A stretch of DNA of 64,000 bases. It comes from Gluconobacter aidae. Its GTDB lineage: Bacteria; Pseudomonadota; Alphaproteobacteria; Acetobacterales; Acetobacteraceae. The notes under the pieces were generated by a model, which made no database searches, was not told where the DNA came from, and saw nothing but the letters and a program-made list of their open reading frames with translations. Made by a program: the position numbers and the translations under genes. Where the stretch lies: NCBI RefSeq assembly GCF_009547075.1, contig NZ_WIPH01000011.1, positions 1 through 64,000 of the forward strand, written 5' to 3'. The stretch's first letter is position 1. Each line of letters begins with the position of its first letter. Shown one piece after another: positions 1 through 7,800 of the stretch.

Positions 1-304
1 GAATATACAAGTTTGGCAGAGTGCACTTTTGGGTCGTGGCTATCCCAAATACATGGAATTTCTGCGCCAAATAACGACCAAAATAACCGGAAAATTCGCG
101 CGGAACCCCTATGAATTGTGTGCAAACCTTGCTGTTCCAGCGCGGAATCTGCCGGCCATATTGAAAATGGAAAATCTCTTCGACCGTATTTTTGATTTGA
201 GTAGTATTGTAACCTCGAACAACCAGTCCATCGTCAGCCTGCGCGCAGAAAATAGAAGAAAGCATAAATAAAATTGCTACGATACGTCCAAGCATTCTAT
301 CCAT
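1..304 (-). CDS. Secreted protein of unknown function, C-terminus missing (runs off left edge)
   Basis: Reading the minus strand from ATG 304-302 gives an open frame of 101 codons with no stop before the window edge. The first 23 residues (MDRMLGRIVAILFMLSSIFC then AQA) form a good signal peptide ending in an A-Q-A cleavage site, so the product is exported. The mature part has two cysteines, in VCTQFIGVP and TTQKCTLPNLYI. That layout (Cys, a hydrophobic stretch, a Tyr/Leu-rich helix, then C-x-x-N) resembles small alphaproteobacterial exported proteins of unknown function, recalled only by general pattern. A GGGG Shine-Dalgarno lies about 7 nt upstream. Base composition is clearly more AT-rich than the rest of the window, suggesting acquired DNA. 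No function is proposed. Confidence 0.6.
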   Translation of the reverse strand, partial: MDRMLGRIVAILFMLSSIFCAQADDGLVVRGYNTTQIKNTVEEIFHFQYGRQIPRWNSKVCTQFIGVPREFSGYFGRYLAQKFHVFGIATTQKCTLPNLYI

Positions 305-479
305 GCTATCCCCGAACAATACCTACCAGTCCTACAGGAACAATCTGCGAATACTTTATCATCATGAAGCGTCCTCAGATAGGCCTGTCACGACCAATAG
401 GCGGCGTAATATTGCAAGATCAGAACGCTCTTTATCTTGATAAGAATCAAAAATATCGTGCTTCGCGCTTACTTTCGGC
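305..479. other. AT-rich intergenic stretch in the accessory segment
   Basis: No credible gene is seen on either strand. The one open frame (274-495, plus) lacks a convincing ribosome binding site and family features. The stretch separates the truncated secreted-protein gene from the IS630-type remnant and shares the low GC of the former. Confidence 0.5.
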
Positions 480-763
480 TAGAGCGGTTCACTGAACTCC
501 GGATCGAGAGGTGACACTGAAGGCGTCTTGTGATTCACCGTTTTCCTTGATGGAGACGGTGATGGCATGGGCATTGAGTGATGATCTTCGGGAGCGGGTT
601 CTGGAAGCCGGAACTGGGGGAGCGTCAGCCCGTTCGATTGCGGCGCGGTTCGGTGTTGGGATTTCGACGGCGATCCGCTGGCTGCGTCGGGAACGCGAGA
701 GCGGCGAGCGGACGCCCCGTCGGCAGGGCAAGCCTCGCGGGTCACGGCTGGACGCCCATGAAA
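480..763 (+). mobile_element. Left-end remnant of an IS630-family insertion sequence
   Basis: The stretch starts at a TA-containing CTAG (478-482), as expected for IS630/Tc1-type elements that target TA. It carries the 5' untranslated part and the first third of an IS630-type transposase. Similarity to the usual transposase stops after the residues RLDAHE (about 763). What follows is the 3' flank of the tRNA-Arg gene, so the rest of the element is missing. The right terminal repeat was not found. Confidence 0.6.
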
Positions 764-777
764 TCTTAAGTCTCTGA
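562..777 (+). pseudogene. IS630-family transposase, N-terminal fragment
   Basis: The product starts MAWALSDDLRERVLEAG and continues through a helix-turn-helix (SARSIAARFGVGISTAIRWL) to GSRLDAHE. This is the DNA-binding N-terminus of IS630-type transposases common in Acetobacteraceae. Intact proteins continue with a second DNA-binding subdomain and a DDE catalytic domain. Here the frame hits a stop four codons after the break, so all catalytic residues are absent. The start at 562 was chosen for a GGAG about 7 nt upstream; an in-frame ATG at 550 is possible. The fragment cannot transpose itself. Confidence 0.75.
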
Positions 778-791
778 AAAACAGGGAAATT

Positions 792-868
792 TGGTGGACC
801 TGACGCGATTCGAACGCGTGACCTTTGCCTTCGGAGGGCAACGCTCTATCCAGCTGAGCTACAGGTCC
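792..868 (-). tRNA. tRNA-Arg(CCG)
   Basis: The minus strand folds as a complete 77-nt cloverleaf. The acceptor stem is GGACCTG/CAGGTCC, with a D-arm GCTC..GAGC, anticodon stem TTGCC/GGCAA with loop CTCCGAA (anticodon CCG), a T-arm with the loop TTCGAAT, discriminator A and an encoded CCA (792-794). It decodes CGG. Its 3' end faces the AT-rich segment at 1-791, the usual arrangement when an element has integrated into the 3' end of a tRNA gene. Confidence 0.95.
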
Positions 869-954
869 ATGTGGGTTCAGATAACTGCTTCGGCGAAAGA
901 TTGCCAGCCCTCTTTTTGAAAGTTCCGCTGCTCGGGTGGATGATCGGGAGAAGG

Positions 955-1980
955 TCATGGAAAAATTCCGGTCTGGACGGTGGCCTGCCATGCGGCGGCA
1001 GCGATATCGCCTCCCGATGGCAGGAGTCGGCCTGATTCTGTCAGCCATGCAATGACATCCTGTGCGGCTCCCCGGTGATCCCGGCTAAGAAGATGATGCG
1101 CGCCGGGCAGTTCGTCGATCCGGGTATCGTGCGGGAGTTTCCGGAGCAGGCGCGCCGTGAAAGGCGGCAGGACAAACTGGTCATGGCCACCAAAGACAAT
1201 GAGCAGTGGCGTTCGGACGCTGGGAGCGGCGTCATAGGCGGCCCGCATCAGCAGGGTCAGGCCATAGAGCGGGTGGATTGTTGAACTGTGCAGGGTGAGA
1301 GGATCAAAATACATCCGGCGCAGGGCCTTGATGTTGTCGCTTGCAACCCGGTGACCGGGCACGGCCGATCCGTCGAGTTTCCAGTGCGGGGCCAGTATAT
1401 CCATGCCCCTCAGAATGCTCTCCCAGGGCTGACCGATATCGAGCGCCGCAGGGGCAAGCAGGATCGTGCTGCTGATATGGGGCGTGTCTGTTGTGGCCAG
1501 CAGCAAGGCTATGGCGCCCCCCATGCTTTCCCCCATGACGTGAATGGAGGTGTCGGGATAACGGGCGTGCAGCCAGAGCACCTGTTCGCGGGCGTCCCGC
1601 ACCAGCCTTGCCGTGCTGCTCCATCCGCCCCGGTCCGCTGTCTGTCCGAAACCGCGAATGTCAGGGGCGGCGAGTGTGAACCCTGCGGAGGTGAAGGTCG
1701 GGGCAGCGAGCTCCCACGCGTCCCGGCTGTCGCCGTATCCATGCAGGGCAAGAATGATGCCGCGCGGTTTTGGTGTGGTGGCCGGATAGAGGCGTAGCGG
1801 AATATGGGCGCCGTCCGACATGTCGAGTGTCAGCGTCGGCGGGATCAGGGCCGTTTCCTGCGGCGTTGGATGCAGGTCCGCCCTATGTGGCGCCGTGCAG
1901 CCCTGGAGTGCCAGCAGGCAGAGCACTGTGCAGGAAAGACGCGCGAGGCGGTTTGAAACGGAAGGGAATGAGCCTATCAT
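955..1980 (-). CDS. Alpha/beta hydrolase lipoprotein (lysophospholipase / monoacylglycerol-lipase-like)
   Basis: Predicted secreted lipoprotein of 341 residues. The start at 1980 (MIGSFPSVSN) leads into a signal peptide ending in a lipobox, LALQGC, so the mature protein should be lipid-anchored. Using the longer start at 2028 would nearly reach the divergent polA start and spoil the signal peptide. The catalytic triad of the alpha/beta-hydrolase fold is visible: nucleophile elbow GESMGG, acid in GGHDQF, and His in GAHHLL. The oxyanion-region HGYGDS motif also fits the serine hydrolase (Hydrolase_4) group acting on acylglycerols or lysophospholipids. The exact substrate cannot be read from sequence. 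It is transcribed away from polA with about 50 bp between the starts. Confidence 0.85.
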   Translation of the reverse strand: MIGSFPSVSNRLARLSCTVLCLLALQGCTAPHRADLHPTPQETALIPPTLTLDMSDGAHIPLRLYPATTPKPRGIILALHGYGDSRDAWELAAPTFTSAGFTLAAPDIRGFGQTADRGGWSSTARLVRDAREQVLWLHARYPDTSIHVMGESMGGAIALLLATTDTPHISSTILLAPAALDIGQPWESILRGMDILAPHWKLDGSAVPGHRVASDNIKALRRMYFDPLTLHSSTIHPLYGLTLLMRAAYDAAPSVRTPLLIVFGGHDQFVLPPFTARLLRKLPHDTRIDELPGAHHLLSRDHRGAAQDVIAWLTESGRLLPSGGDIAAAAWQATVQTGIFP

Positions 1981-2030
1981 CGCGCGGATTTTAGAACGTC
2001 CGCTCCTTCGGGGCGAGAAGGGAGACATTC

Positions 2031-4850
2031 GTGCAGCCAGAAAAGCCTGATTCGGGAAAGCCCCATCTGGTCCTGATCGACGGATCTGGTTTCATCTTCC
2101 GCGCGTTCCATGCCCTGCCGCCGATGAGCAGCCCGCAGGGCGTGCCGGTCAATGCGGTTTATGGCTTTACGAACATGCTGTCGCGTCTGCTGCGGGACCA
2201 TGTGGGCACGCATCTGGCCGTGATTTTCGATGCTGGCCGCGTGACGTTCCGCAACGAGATCTACCCTCAGTACAAGGCGCACCGTCCGGAAGCCCCGGAA
2301 GACCTGCGCCCGCAGTTCGGTCTGATCCGCGAGGCCACGGCTGCCTTCAATGTGCCCTCGATCGAGCTTGAGGGCTGGGAGGCGGATGACCTGCTCGCCG
2401 CCTATGCCAAAGCGGCCGTGGAAGCGGGCGGATGCTGCACCATTATTTCGTCCGACAAAGATCTGATGCAGCTTGTGCGCCCCGGCGTCGAACTGATGGA
2501 CCCGATGAAGCAGAAGCCGATCCGCGAGGCCGAGGTCGAGGCCAAGTTCGGCGTGCGGCCCGATCAGGTCGTGGATGTGCAGGCGCTGATGGGAGATTCG
2601 ACGGACAATGTTCCCGGCGTTCCCGGTATCGGTCCGAAGGGCGCGGCGCAACTCGTCAACGAATACGGCACGCTGGAGCAGATCCTCGCCGCAGCCCCCG
2701 GCATGAAAGCCTCCAAGCGGCGCGACAATCTGATCGAACATGCCGATGCTGCGCGCATGTCCCGCAGGCTGGTGCTGCTGGACGATAACGCGCCGATGCC
2801 GCAGCCGATCAGCGAACTGGGATGTCGCGAGCCCGTGCGCGAGACGCTGCGGGACTGGCTGGAAGAAATGGGCTTCCATTCCACTATCCAGCGCATGGGC
2901 CTTGGTCTGGCCGCCAAACCGCGTCCGTTCACGCGCCAGATCGTCCGGCCCGAGGACAAGGCAACAGAACGGGATGAGGCTGCGGCCGTCACGATCCCCG
3001 ACGCTTCTTATGGTCCGTATGAGACTGTGACGGACATGGACGCGCTGGATCGCTGGATCGCGGAGGCCCGGGCCGCGGGTGTGGTGGCCGTCGATACCGA
3101 GACGGACAGTCTCAATGCGCGTCAGGCCAATATGGTGGGGCTGTCGTTGTCGGTTGCGCCGGGGAAAGCCTGCTATGTGCCGTTCCTGCACGAGACCGTT
3201 CGCGACCTTTTAGAAGAAGATTCGATCGGAGAAGCCGCCGTCCGCCAGATGGATCGTACCGAGGCGCTGGAGCGTCTGAAGCCGCTGTTGCAGGATGCCT
3301 CCGTCCTGAAGGTGTTTCAGAACGCGAAATATGACCTGACCGTCTTTCGCGGTGCGGGCGTTCCCGAGATCACACCCATCGACGATACGATGCTGATGTC
3401 CTACGCCCAGTCCGCCGGTGAGCACGGGCAGGGCATGGATGAACTGTCGGAACTGCATCTGGGGCATACACCCGTCACCTATGATTCCGTGACGGGGACG
3501 GGGCGTAAGCGCATTCCGTTCGCGCAGGTGGCGATTGATACCGCGACCGCTTATGCCGCCGAGGACGCGGATGTGACGTTCCGTCTGTGGCAGGTGCTTC
3601 GTCCGCAGTTGCGCACCCGTCAGGCACTGGCGCTGTATGAGGAAATCGAGCGTCCGCTGAGCCGGATCCTGACGGATATGGAAGATGTCGGCATCAAGGT
3701 GGATGCGACCGAACTGCGCCGCATGTCCGTTGATTTTGCCGAGCGTATGGCGACGATCGAGCAGGACATCCATGAACAGGTGGGGCGGAGCTTCAATGTT
3801 GGTTCGCCCAAGCAGCTTGGCGAAATCCTGTTCGATGAAATGGGCCTGCCCGGCGGCAAGCGGACGAAAAGCGGAAGCTGGGGCACGGATTCCGGGGTTC
3901 TGGAAACGCTGGCCGAGCAGGGGCACGAGCTGCCCCAGAAGATCCTGGCCTGGCGTCAGTTGGCCAAGCTGAAATCCACCTATGCCGATGCGCTGGTCCA
4001 GCAGATGGATCAGGACACGCAGCGGGTTCATACGTCTTTCCAGATGGCCATCACCACGACGGGCCGCCTGTCTTCCAACGAGCCGAATCTTCAGAACATT
4101 CCCATTCGCACCGAAGAAGGCGCGCGCATCCGCAAGGCGTTCATCGCGGCCCCCGGCTGCGTTCTGCTCTCGGCGGATTACAGTCAGATCGAACTGCGTC
4201 TTCTGGCGCATGTCGCGAAGATCGAACCGCTGCTTGAGGCATTCCGTCTGGGGCAGGACATTCATGCCCGCACGGCGTCCGAAGTGTTCGGTATTCCGCT
4301 TGAAGGCATGGACCCGCTGACACGTCGCCGGGCCAAGGCTATCAATTTCGGCATCATTTACGGCATTTCAGCCTTTGGTCTGGCACAGCAGCTTCAGATT
4401 TCGGCAGGTGAGGCGCGGTCCTATATCGACGCCTATTTCGCCCGCTATCCCGGCATCCGTGCCTATATGGAACGGACCAAGGAAGAGGCGAAGAAATACG
4501 GTTATGTCACGACGCCGTTCGGGCGCCGCTGCTATGTGCCGGGTATTACCGAGAAGAACGGTGCCCGTCGTGCCTATGCCGAGCGGCAGGCCATCAACGC
4601 ACCGCTTCAGGGCGGGGCGGCGGATATCATCAAGCGTGCCATGGTCCATCTGGCGCGGCGTCTGCCAGCCACGGGGCTGAAGGCGAAAATGGTTCTTCAG
4701 GTGCATGATGAACTGCTCTTCGAAGTCGAGGAGCAGGATGCAAAGGCGCTGGCGGATTTCGTTCGCACGGAAATGGAAGGAGCCGCCAAACTTGACGTGG
4801 CCCTTGAAGTAGAAACCGGTATCGGCCCAAGCTGGGCTGACGCACATTAA
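2031..4850 (+). CDS. polA: DNA polymerase I
   Basis: Full-length Pol I (939 aa) for gap filling, RNA-primer removal and excision repair. Three domains appear in order. The 5'-3' exonuclease covers residues 1-290 and starts HLVLIDGSGFIFRAF. The 3'-5' proofreading domain (about 330-530) has all its motifs: DTETDS, NAKYD and the YAAED of ExoIII. The polymerase domain (about 560-939) has motif A ADYSQIELR, motif B RRRAKAINFGIIYG and motif C QVHDE. Proofreading therefore looks intact, unlike in some Pol I proteins. The start is GTG with GGGAG about 7 nt upstream. An SCO-like gene follows after 13 bp with its own AGGAAGG site, suggesting co-transcription. Confidence 0.97.
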   Translation: MQPEKPDSGKPHLVLIDGSGFIFRAFHALPPMSSPQGVPVNAVYGFTNMLSRLLRDHVGTHLAVIFDAGRVTFRNEIYPQYKAHRPEAPEDLRPQFGLIREATAAFNVPSIELEGWEADDLLAAYAKAAVEAGGCCTIISSDKDLMQLVRPGVELMDPMKQKPIREAEVEAKFGVRPDQVVDVQALMGDSTDNVPGVPGIGPKGAAQLVNEYGTLEQILAAAPGMKASKRRDNLIEHADAARMSRRLVLLDDNAPMPQPISELGCREPVRETLRDWLEEMGFHSTIQRMGLGLAAKPRPFTRQIVRPEDKATERDEAAAVTIPDASYGPYETVTDMDALDRWIAEARAAGVVAVDTETDSLNARQANMVGLSLSVAPGKACYVPFLHETVRDLLEEDSIGEAAVRQMDRTEALERLKPLLQDASVLKVFQNAKYDLTVFRGAGVPEITPIDDTMLMSYAQSAGEHGQGMDELSELHLGHTPVTYDSVTGTGRKRIPFAQVAIDTATAYAAEDADVTFRLWQVLRPQLRTRQALALYEEIERPLSRILTDMEDVGIKVDATELRRMSVDFAERMATIEQDIHEQVGRSFNVGSPKQLGEILFDEMGLPGGKRTKSGSWGTDSGVLETLAEQGHELPQKILAWRQLAKLKSTYADALVQQMDQDTQRVHTSFQMAITTTGRLSSNEPNLQNIPIRTEEGARIRKAFIAAPGCVLLSADYSQIELRLLAHVAKIEPLLEAFRLGQDIHARTASEVFGIPLEGMDPLTRRRAKAINFGIIYGISAFGLAQQLQISAGEARSYIDAYFARYPGIRAYMERTKEEAKKYGYVTTPFGRRCYVPGITEKNGARRAYAERQAINAPLQGGAADIIKRAMVHLARRLPATGLKAKMVLQVHDELLFEVEEQDAKALADFVRTEMEGAAKLDVALEVETGIGPSWADAH

Positions 4851-4863
4851 AGACAGGAAGGTC

Positions 4864-5475
4864 ATGCAGACCAATCACGAACGCCGCAAGCGGGTCGGCA
4901 ATCGCATCATCTGGGGCGTTCTCGCCGTGGCGGCCGTTCTGGGATATGTCGGCTTTCATCTGGCGTCCAATGGTGGTCCGGGCCTTCTGGTCCAGTCCAA
5001 CGGCAATGAGGTCGGCGGCAGCTTTCGTCTGGACTCGCTGGGTGAGAGCACCGTCACTGAAGGCGATTTCCACAACACCTGGATGCTCGTCTGGTTCTTC
5101 GATGCCAACTGCCCCGAGGAAAAGTGCAAGCCCGTGCTGAAGAGCATGGAGCAGGCGCTGGTCACGCTGCGACCCGAAGGCATCCGCGTTTCGCCGCTGG
5201 CCGTGTCGCTCAATCCGTTCGACGAGGCTGATTCGCTCAAGGAATATGTCCTTCCCGTTGCGCCGCATGTCATGCCGTTCACGGGCACGCCGAACATGAT
5301 CAAGGCCATGACGGCCGAATATCATGCGCCGCTCCAGAAGGAGGGGGACCATTTCGTTCCCGCGCCGCAGATCGTCATCATGGACCCGAATGCGCGGTAT
5401 GCCGGCACCATTCCGGCTGACGGCAACGCCGAGGCGCTGATCGCGCGTCTGCGTGAACTGGCGAAGCGGCGCTGA
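4864..5475 (+). CDS. Membrane-anchored SCO1/SenC-like thioredoxin-fold protein
   Basis: This 203-aa protein has one N-terminal membrane segment (about 16-35) and then an extracytoplasmic thioredoxin-like domain of the SCO/SenC type. SCO proteins deliver copper to cytochrome oxidase or act as thiol reductants. The cysteine pair is C83 and C88 in DANCPEEKCKP, a C-x4-C spacing, whereas classic SCO proteins have C-x3-C. A candidate metal-ligand His sits in GDHFVPAPQ before the MDP strand, with a longer spacing than usual. It therefore belongs to the superfamily, but copper binding should not be assumed. It lies between polA and a solute-binding-protein gene; its stop abuts the next ATG. Confidence 0.65.
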   Translation: MQTNHERRKRVGNRIIWGVLAVAAVLGYVGFHLASNGGPGLLVQSNGNEVGGSFRLDSLGESTVTEGDFHNTWMLVWFFDANCPEEKCKPVLKSMEQALVTLRPEGIRVSPLAVSLNPFDEADSLKEYVLPVAPHVMPFTGTPNMIKAMTAEYHAPLQKEGDHFVPAPQIVIMDPNARYAGTIPADGNAEALIARLRELAKRR

Positions 5476-7131
5476 ATGACGCGGAGGGCGGTGCGTCTTG
5501 CGGCGGGGCTGTTTCTGGGGCTTGGCGCTTCTCAGGCACTTGCCGGAGAGCAGACCCCGCCTGACTGGAACGGCATCACGCTCGGCAGCCCCCATCGCGG
5601 AGGCACGCTGCATCTGACGGCGGATGGTCCGGGCGGGACGCTGGACCCGCAGATCAATTACGGCACCCAGTACATGCAGGTGTTCGTCAACATGTACGAC
5701 CCGCTGCTGACCTTCCGTCTGGCACGGGGCACAGCGGGTCTGGAGGTCGTGCCGGACCTTGCCGATGCCCTGCCGCAGATCAGCGCGGACGGGCTGACAT
5801 GGCGCCTGCATCTGCGGTCCGGGCTGCATTTTTCAAACGGGGCTCCGGTGCGTGTCGAAGACGTGGTGGCTTCTTTCCGCCGGATCTATCGTGCCGGGAG
5901 CCCGACTGCCGCCTCGTTCTATGGCGGCATCGAAGGGGCCGGGGACTGTCTGGCCAAGCCAGACCGCTGCACGCTGCCCGGCGTTGAAGGGAATCCGGAA
6001 ACCGGCGAGATCGTCTTTCATCTGACGAAGCCGGATGGCGAATTCCTCTACAAGCTCGCATTCCCGCACGCCGTGATTCTGCCGGCTTCAACCCCGGTTC
6101 ATGATATGGGCGGCACAACGGTTCCCGGGACCGGGCCGTATCGCATCACGCAGTATGACCCGGGACACGGGATGGTTCTGGAGCGCAATCCGTACTTCCA
6201 CGTCTGGAACCCCCAGGCCCAGACCGACGGCTTCGTGGATCGCATCGAATACGATTTCGGCCTGTCGGACGAAGCGCAGATCACGGCGGTCGAGCAGGGG
6301 CGTTATGACTGGATGCTGGACGCCAAGCCTTCCGACCGGCTGGGAGAACTGGGCGCGAGTTACACGTCCCAGGTCCATATCGAGCCGTTGCTGGGCCTGT
6401 ACTATCTGTCGATGAACACGCATGAAAAACCGTTTACGGATGTGCGTGTGCGTCGCGCCGTCAGTATGGCTGTCAGCAGGCATGCCATGACGATCCTGTT
6501 TGGAGGCAGCGCGATCGCGGAACCGCTGTGCCAGATGGTGCCGCACGGTATTCCCGGTGCCGATCTGGGGCTGGACTGCCCCCAGGATGTGGAGCGCGCG
6601 CGCCGCCTGATCCGGGAGGCAGGGGCCGAAGGCGCGTCCGTGACGCTGGTGGTGCCGAACCGGGCCATGGAACTCGGGATGGGAACCTATCTGCGCAATG
6701 CCCTGCAATCTGCCGGGCTGAACGCGCAGCTTCGGCCGATTACAGCCGGTCTTGCGGCGTCCTACGAACAGAACACCGCAAACCACGTCCAGATCGCCCT
6801 GTCGTACTGGTTCGCGGACTATCCCTCTGCTTCGACTTTCCTCGACGATCTGTTCGGTTGTGATAACTACCACCCGAACTCGGCGGTCTCGCCAAACTAC
6901 ACAGGGTTCTGCGACCAGCACGTCCAGGCCCTGTTCGAACAGGCGAAGGCCCAGACGGACCCGGCAAAAGCCGCCCCGATCTGGCAGGATGCGGGACGTG
7001 CCATCATGGACCAGATGCCGGGCGCGCCCATGATCCAGATGCGCACCGTGGATTTCGTCTCAAAACGGCTTGGAAACTATTACTCGACGCTTCTGAGCCA
7101 CATGCTCTTTTCACATGTCTGGGTGCAGTGA
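5476..7131 (+). CDS. ABC transporter substrate-binding protein, peptide/nickel type (SBP_bac_5)
   Basis: A 551-aa periplasmic solute receptor. A signal peptide (MTRRAVRLAAGLFLGLGASQ then ALA) precedes a SBP_bac_5 domain. Typical landmarks are LDPQINYGTQYMQVFVNMYD, LTWRLHLRSGLHFSNGAPV and GTGPYRITQYDPGHGMVLERNPYF. This family binds oligopeptides, glutathione, nickel-chelators or similar ligands; the ligand cannot be told from sequence. The ATG follows the SCO-like stop codon with no gap, so the two are translationally linked. No permease or ATPase genes are nearby, so it must work with a distant transporter or as a stand-alone binding protein. Its 3' end overlaps the convergent pseudogene by 21 bp. 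Confidence 0.85.
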   Translation: MTRRAVRLAAGLFLGLGASQALAGEQTPPDWNGITLGSPHRGGTLHLTADGPGGTLDPQINYGTQYMQVFVNMYDPLLTFRLARGTAGLEVVPDLADALPQISADGLTWRLHLRSGLHFSNGAPVRVEDVVASFRRIYRAGSPTAASFYGGIEGAGDCLAKPDRCTLPGVEGNPETGEIVFHLTKPDGEFLYKLAFPHAVILPASTPVHDMGGTTVPGTGPYRITQYDPGHGMVLERNPYFHVWNPQAQTDGFVDRIEYDFGLSDEAQITAVEQGRYDWMLDAKPSDRLGELGASYTSQVHIEPLLGLYYLSMNTHEKPFTDVRVRRAVSMAVSRHAMTILFGGSAIAEPLCQMVPHGIPGADLGLDCPQDVERARRLIREAGAEGASVTLVVPNRAMELGMGTYLRNALQSAGLNAQLRPITAGLAASYEQNTANHVQIALSYWFADYPSASTFLDDLFGCDNYHPNSAVSPNYTGFCDQHVQALFEQAKAQTDPAKAAPIWQDAGRAIMDQMPGAPMIQMRTVDFVSKRLGNYYSTLLSHMLFSHVWVQ

Positions 7132-7800
7132 CACAGGGTTTGCTTGAAAACCGGTTTTGTCCCGAAGAAAAGCGGCCAGCCTGTCGGCATCATGACGGTT
7201 GATGCGGCTGCCTGTGAGATGTGCCACGCCAATGGCCGGAAAGCCCCAGATCTGCCCTTCCCGAGCGAGCACATCCGGCCGGCGCGAATGCTTTTTTCGC
7301 AAAACCGGCAGCCCTTGGGCCAAAACCTCAAAAGTCCCAAGACCAATGACGAGGATTATGCGGGGGCACAGGGCCTTCGCAATTGCTTCGCATTTCTCCA
7401 GTGAGAAGCGTTCAAGCTCTTTGCGGACTGGACGTGTAATCTGTTGCCAAGTAGCCATTGAAGACGCACGAAAGAAAACAAGATTTATCCCGGTGCATCG
7501 GTCCAGATCTTCGACGCTGAAGATTTTGCGGATTGCGCGCGCCAGCGGCCACGGCGCTGCTGCAAATTCAAACCGGGATGGTCATGAGGTATGCTGACCT
7601 TCGGCAAAACCGTCCAGCGCATCCTGAGTGCGCCCACCCGGCTGGAAGCCGATGAAAAGAATATCGGGACAGGGGCGCGGGGGACCGTAGAGAATACGGT
7701 AGCCCAGCGCAGCCTGTCCCATTTCGGGAGCAAGCCTTGCATACAAGGCTTCGGTGTCCCGGTAGATCTTCTGGGCCAGCAGTGCCGGTCCATGCGTCAC
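7111..7800 (-). pseudogene. Uracil-DNA-glycosylase-like gene interrupted by an in-frame TGA
   Basis: The frame begins at GTG 7800-7798, overlapping the purD stop by 4 bp (GTGA), and is open except for one TGA at 7584-7582 before the true stop at 7111. The part before the TGA includes YRILYGPPRPCPDILFIGFQ and PGGRTQDALDGF; the part after it runs FEFAAAPWPLARAI, INLVFFRASS and ERFSLEKCEAIAKALCPRIIL. Both halves are in the same frame and read as one globular protein of 229 codons. The GFQPGG motif plus the later LVIGLGTFEVL suggest the uracil-DNA glycosylase fold, weakly. Either a recent nonsense mutation or a sequencing error explains the stop. A downstream ATG at 7458 could restart the C-terminal 115 aa. 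Confidence 0.65.

Noticed and set aside
274-495. 73-codon frame in the accessory segment
   Set aside because: No ribosome site, no family features, and it overlaps the promoter side of the minus-strand secreted-protein gene and the IS end.
1977-3191. 404-codon minus-strand frame opposite polA
   Set aside because: Antisense to the exonuclease domains of polA and without protein character.
7582-7584. TGA as a selenocysteine codon
   Set aside because: No hairpin follows the TGA directly, the position does not align with a Cys in any motif I can see, and no selenoprotein machinery is in the window.
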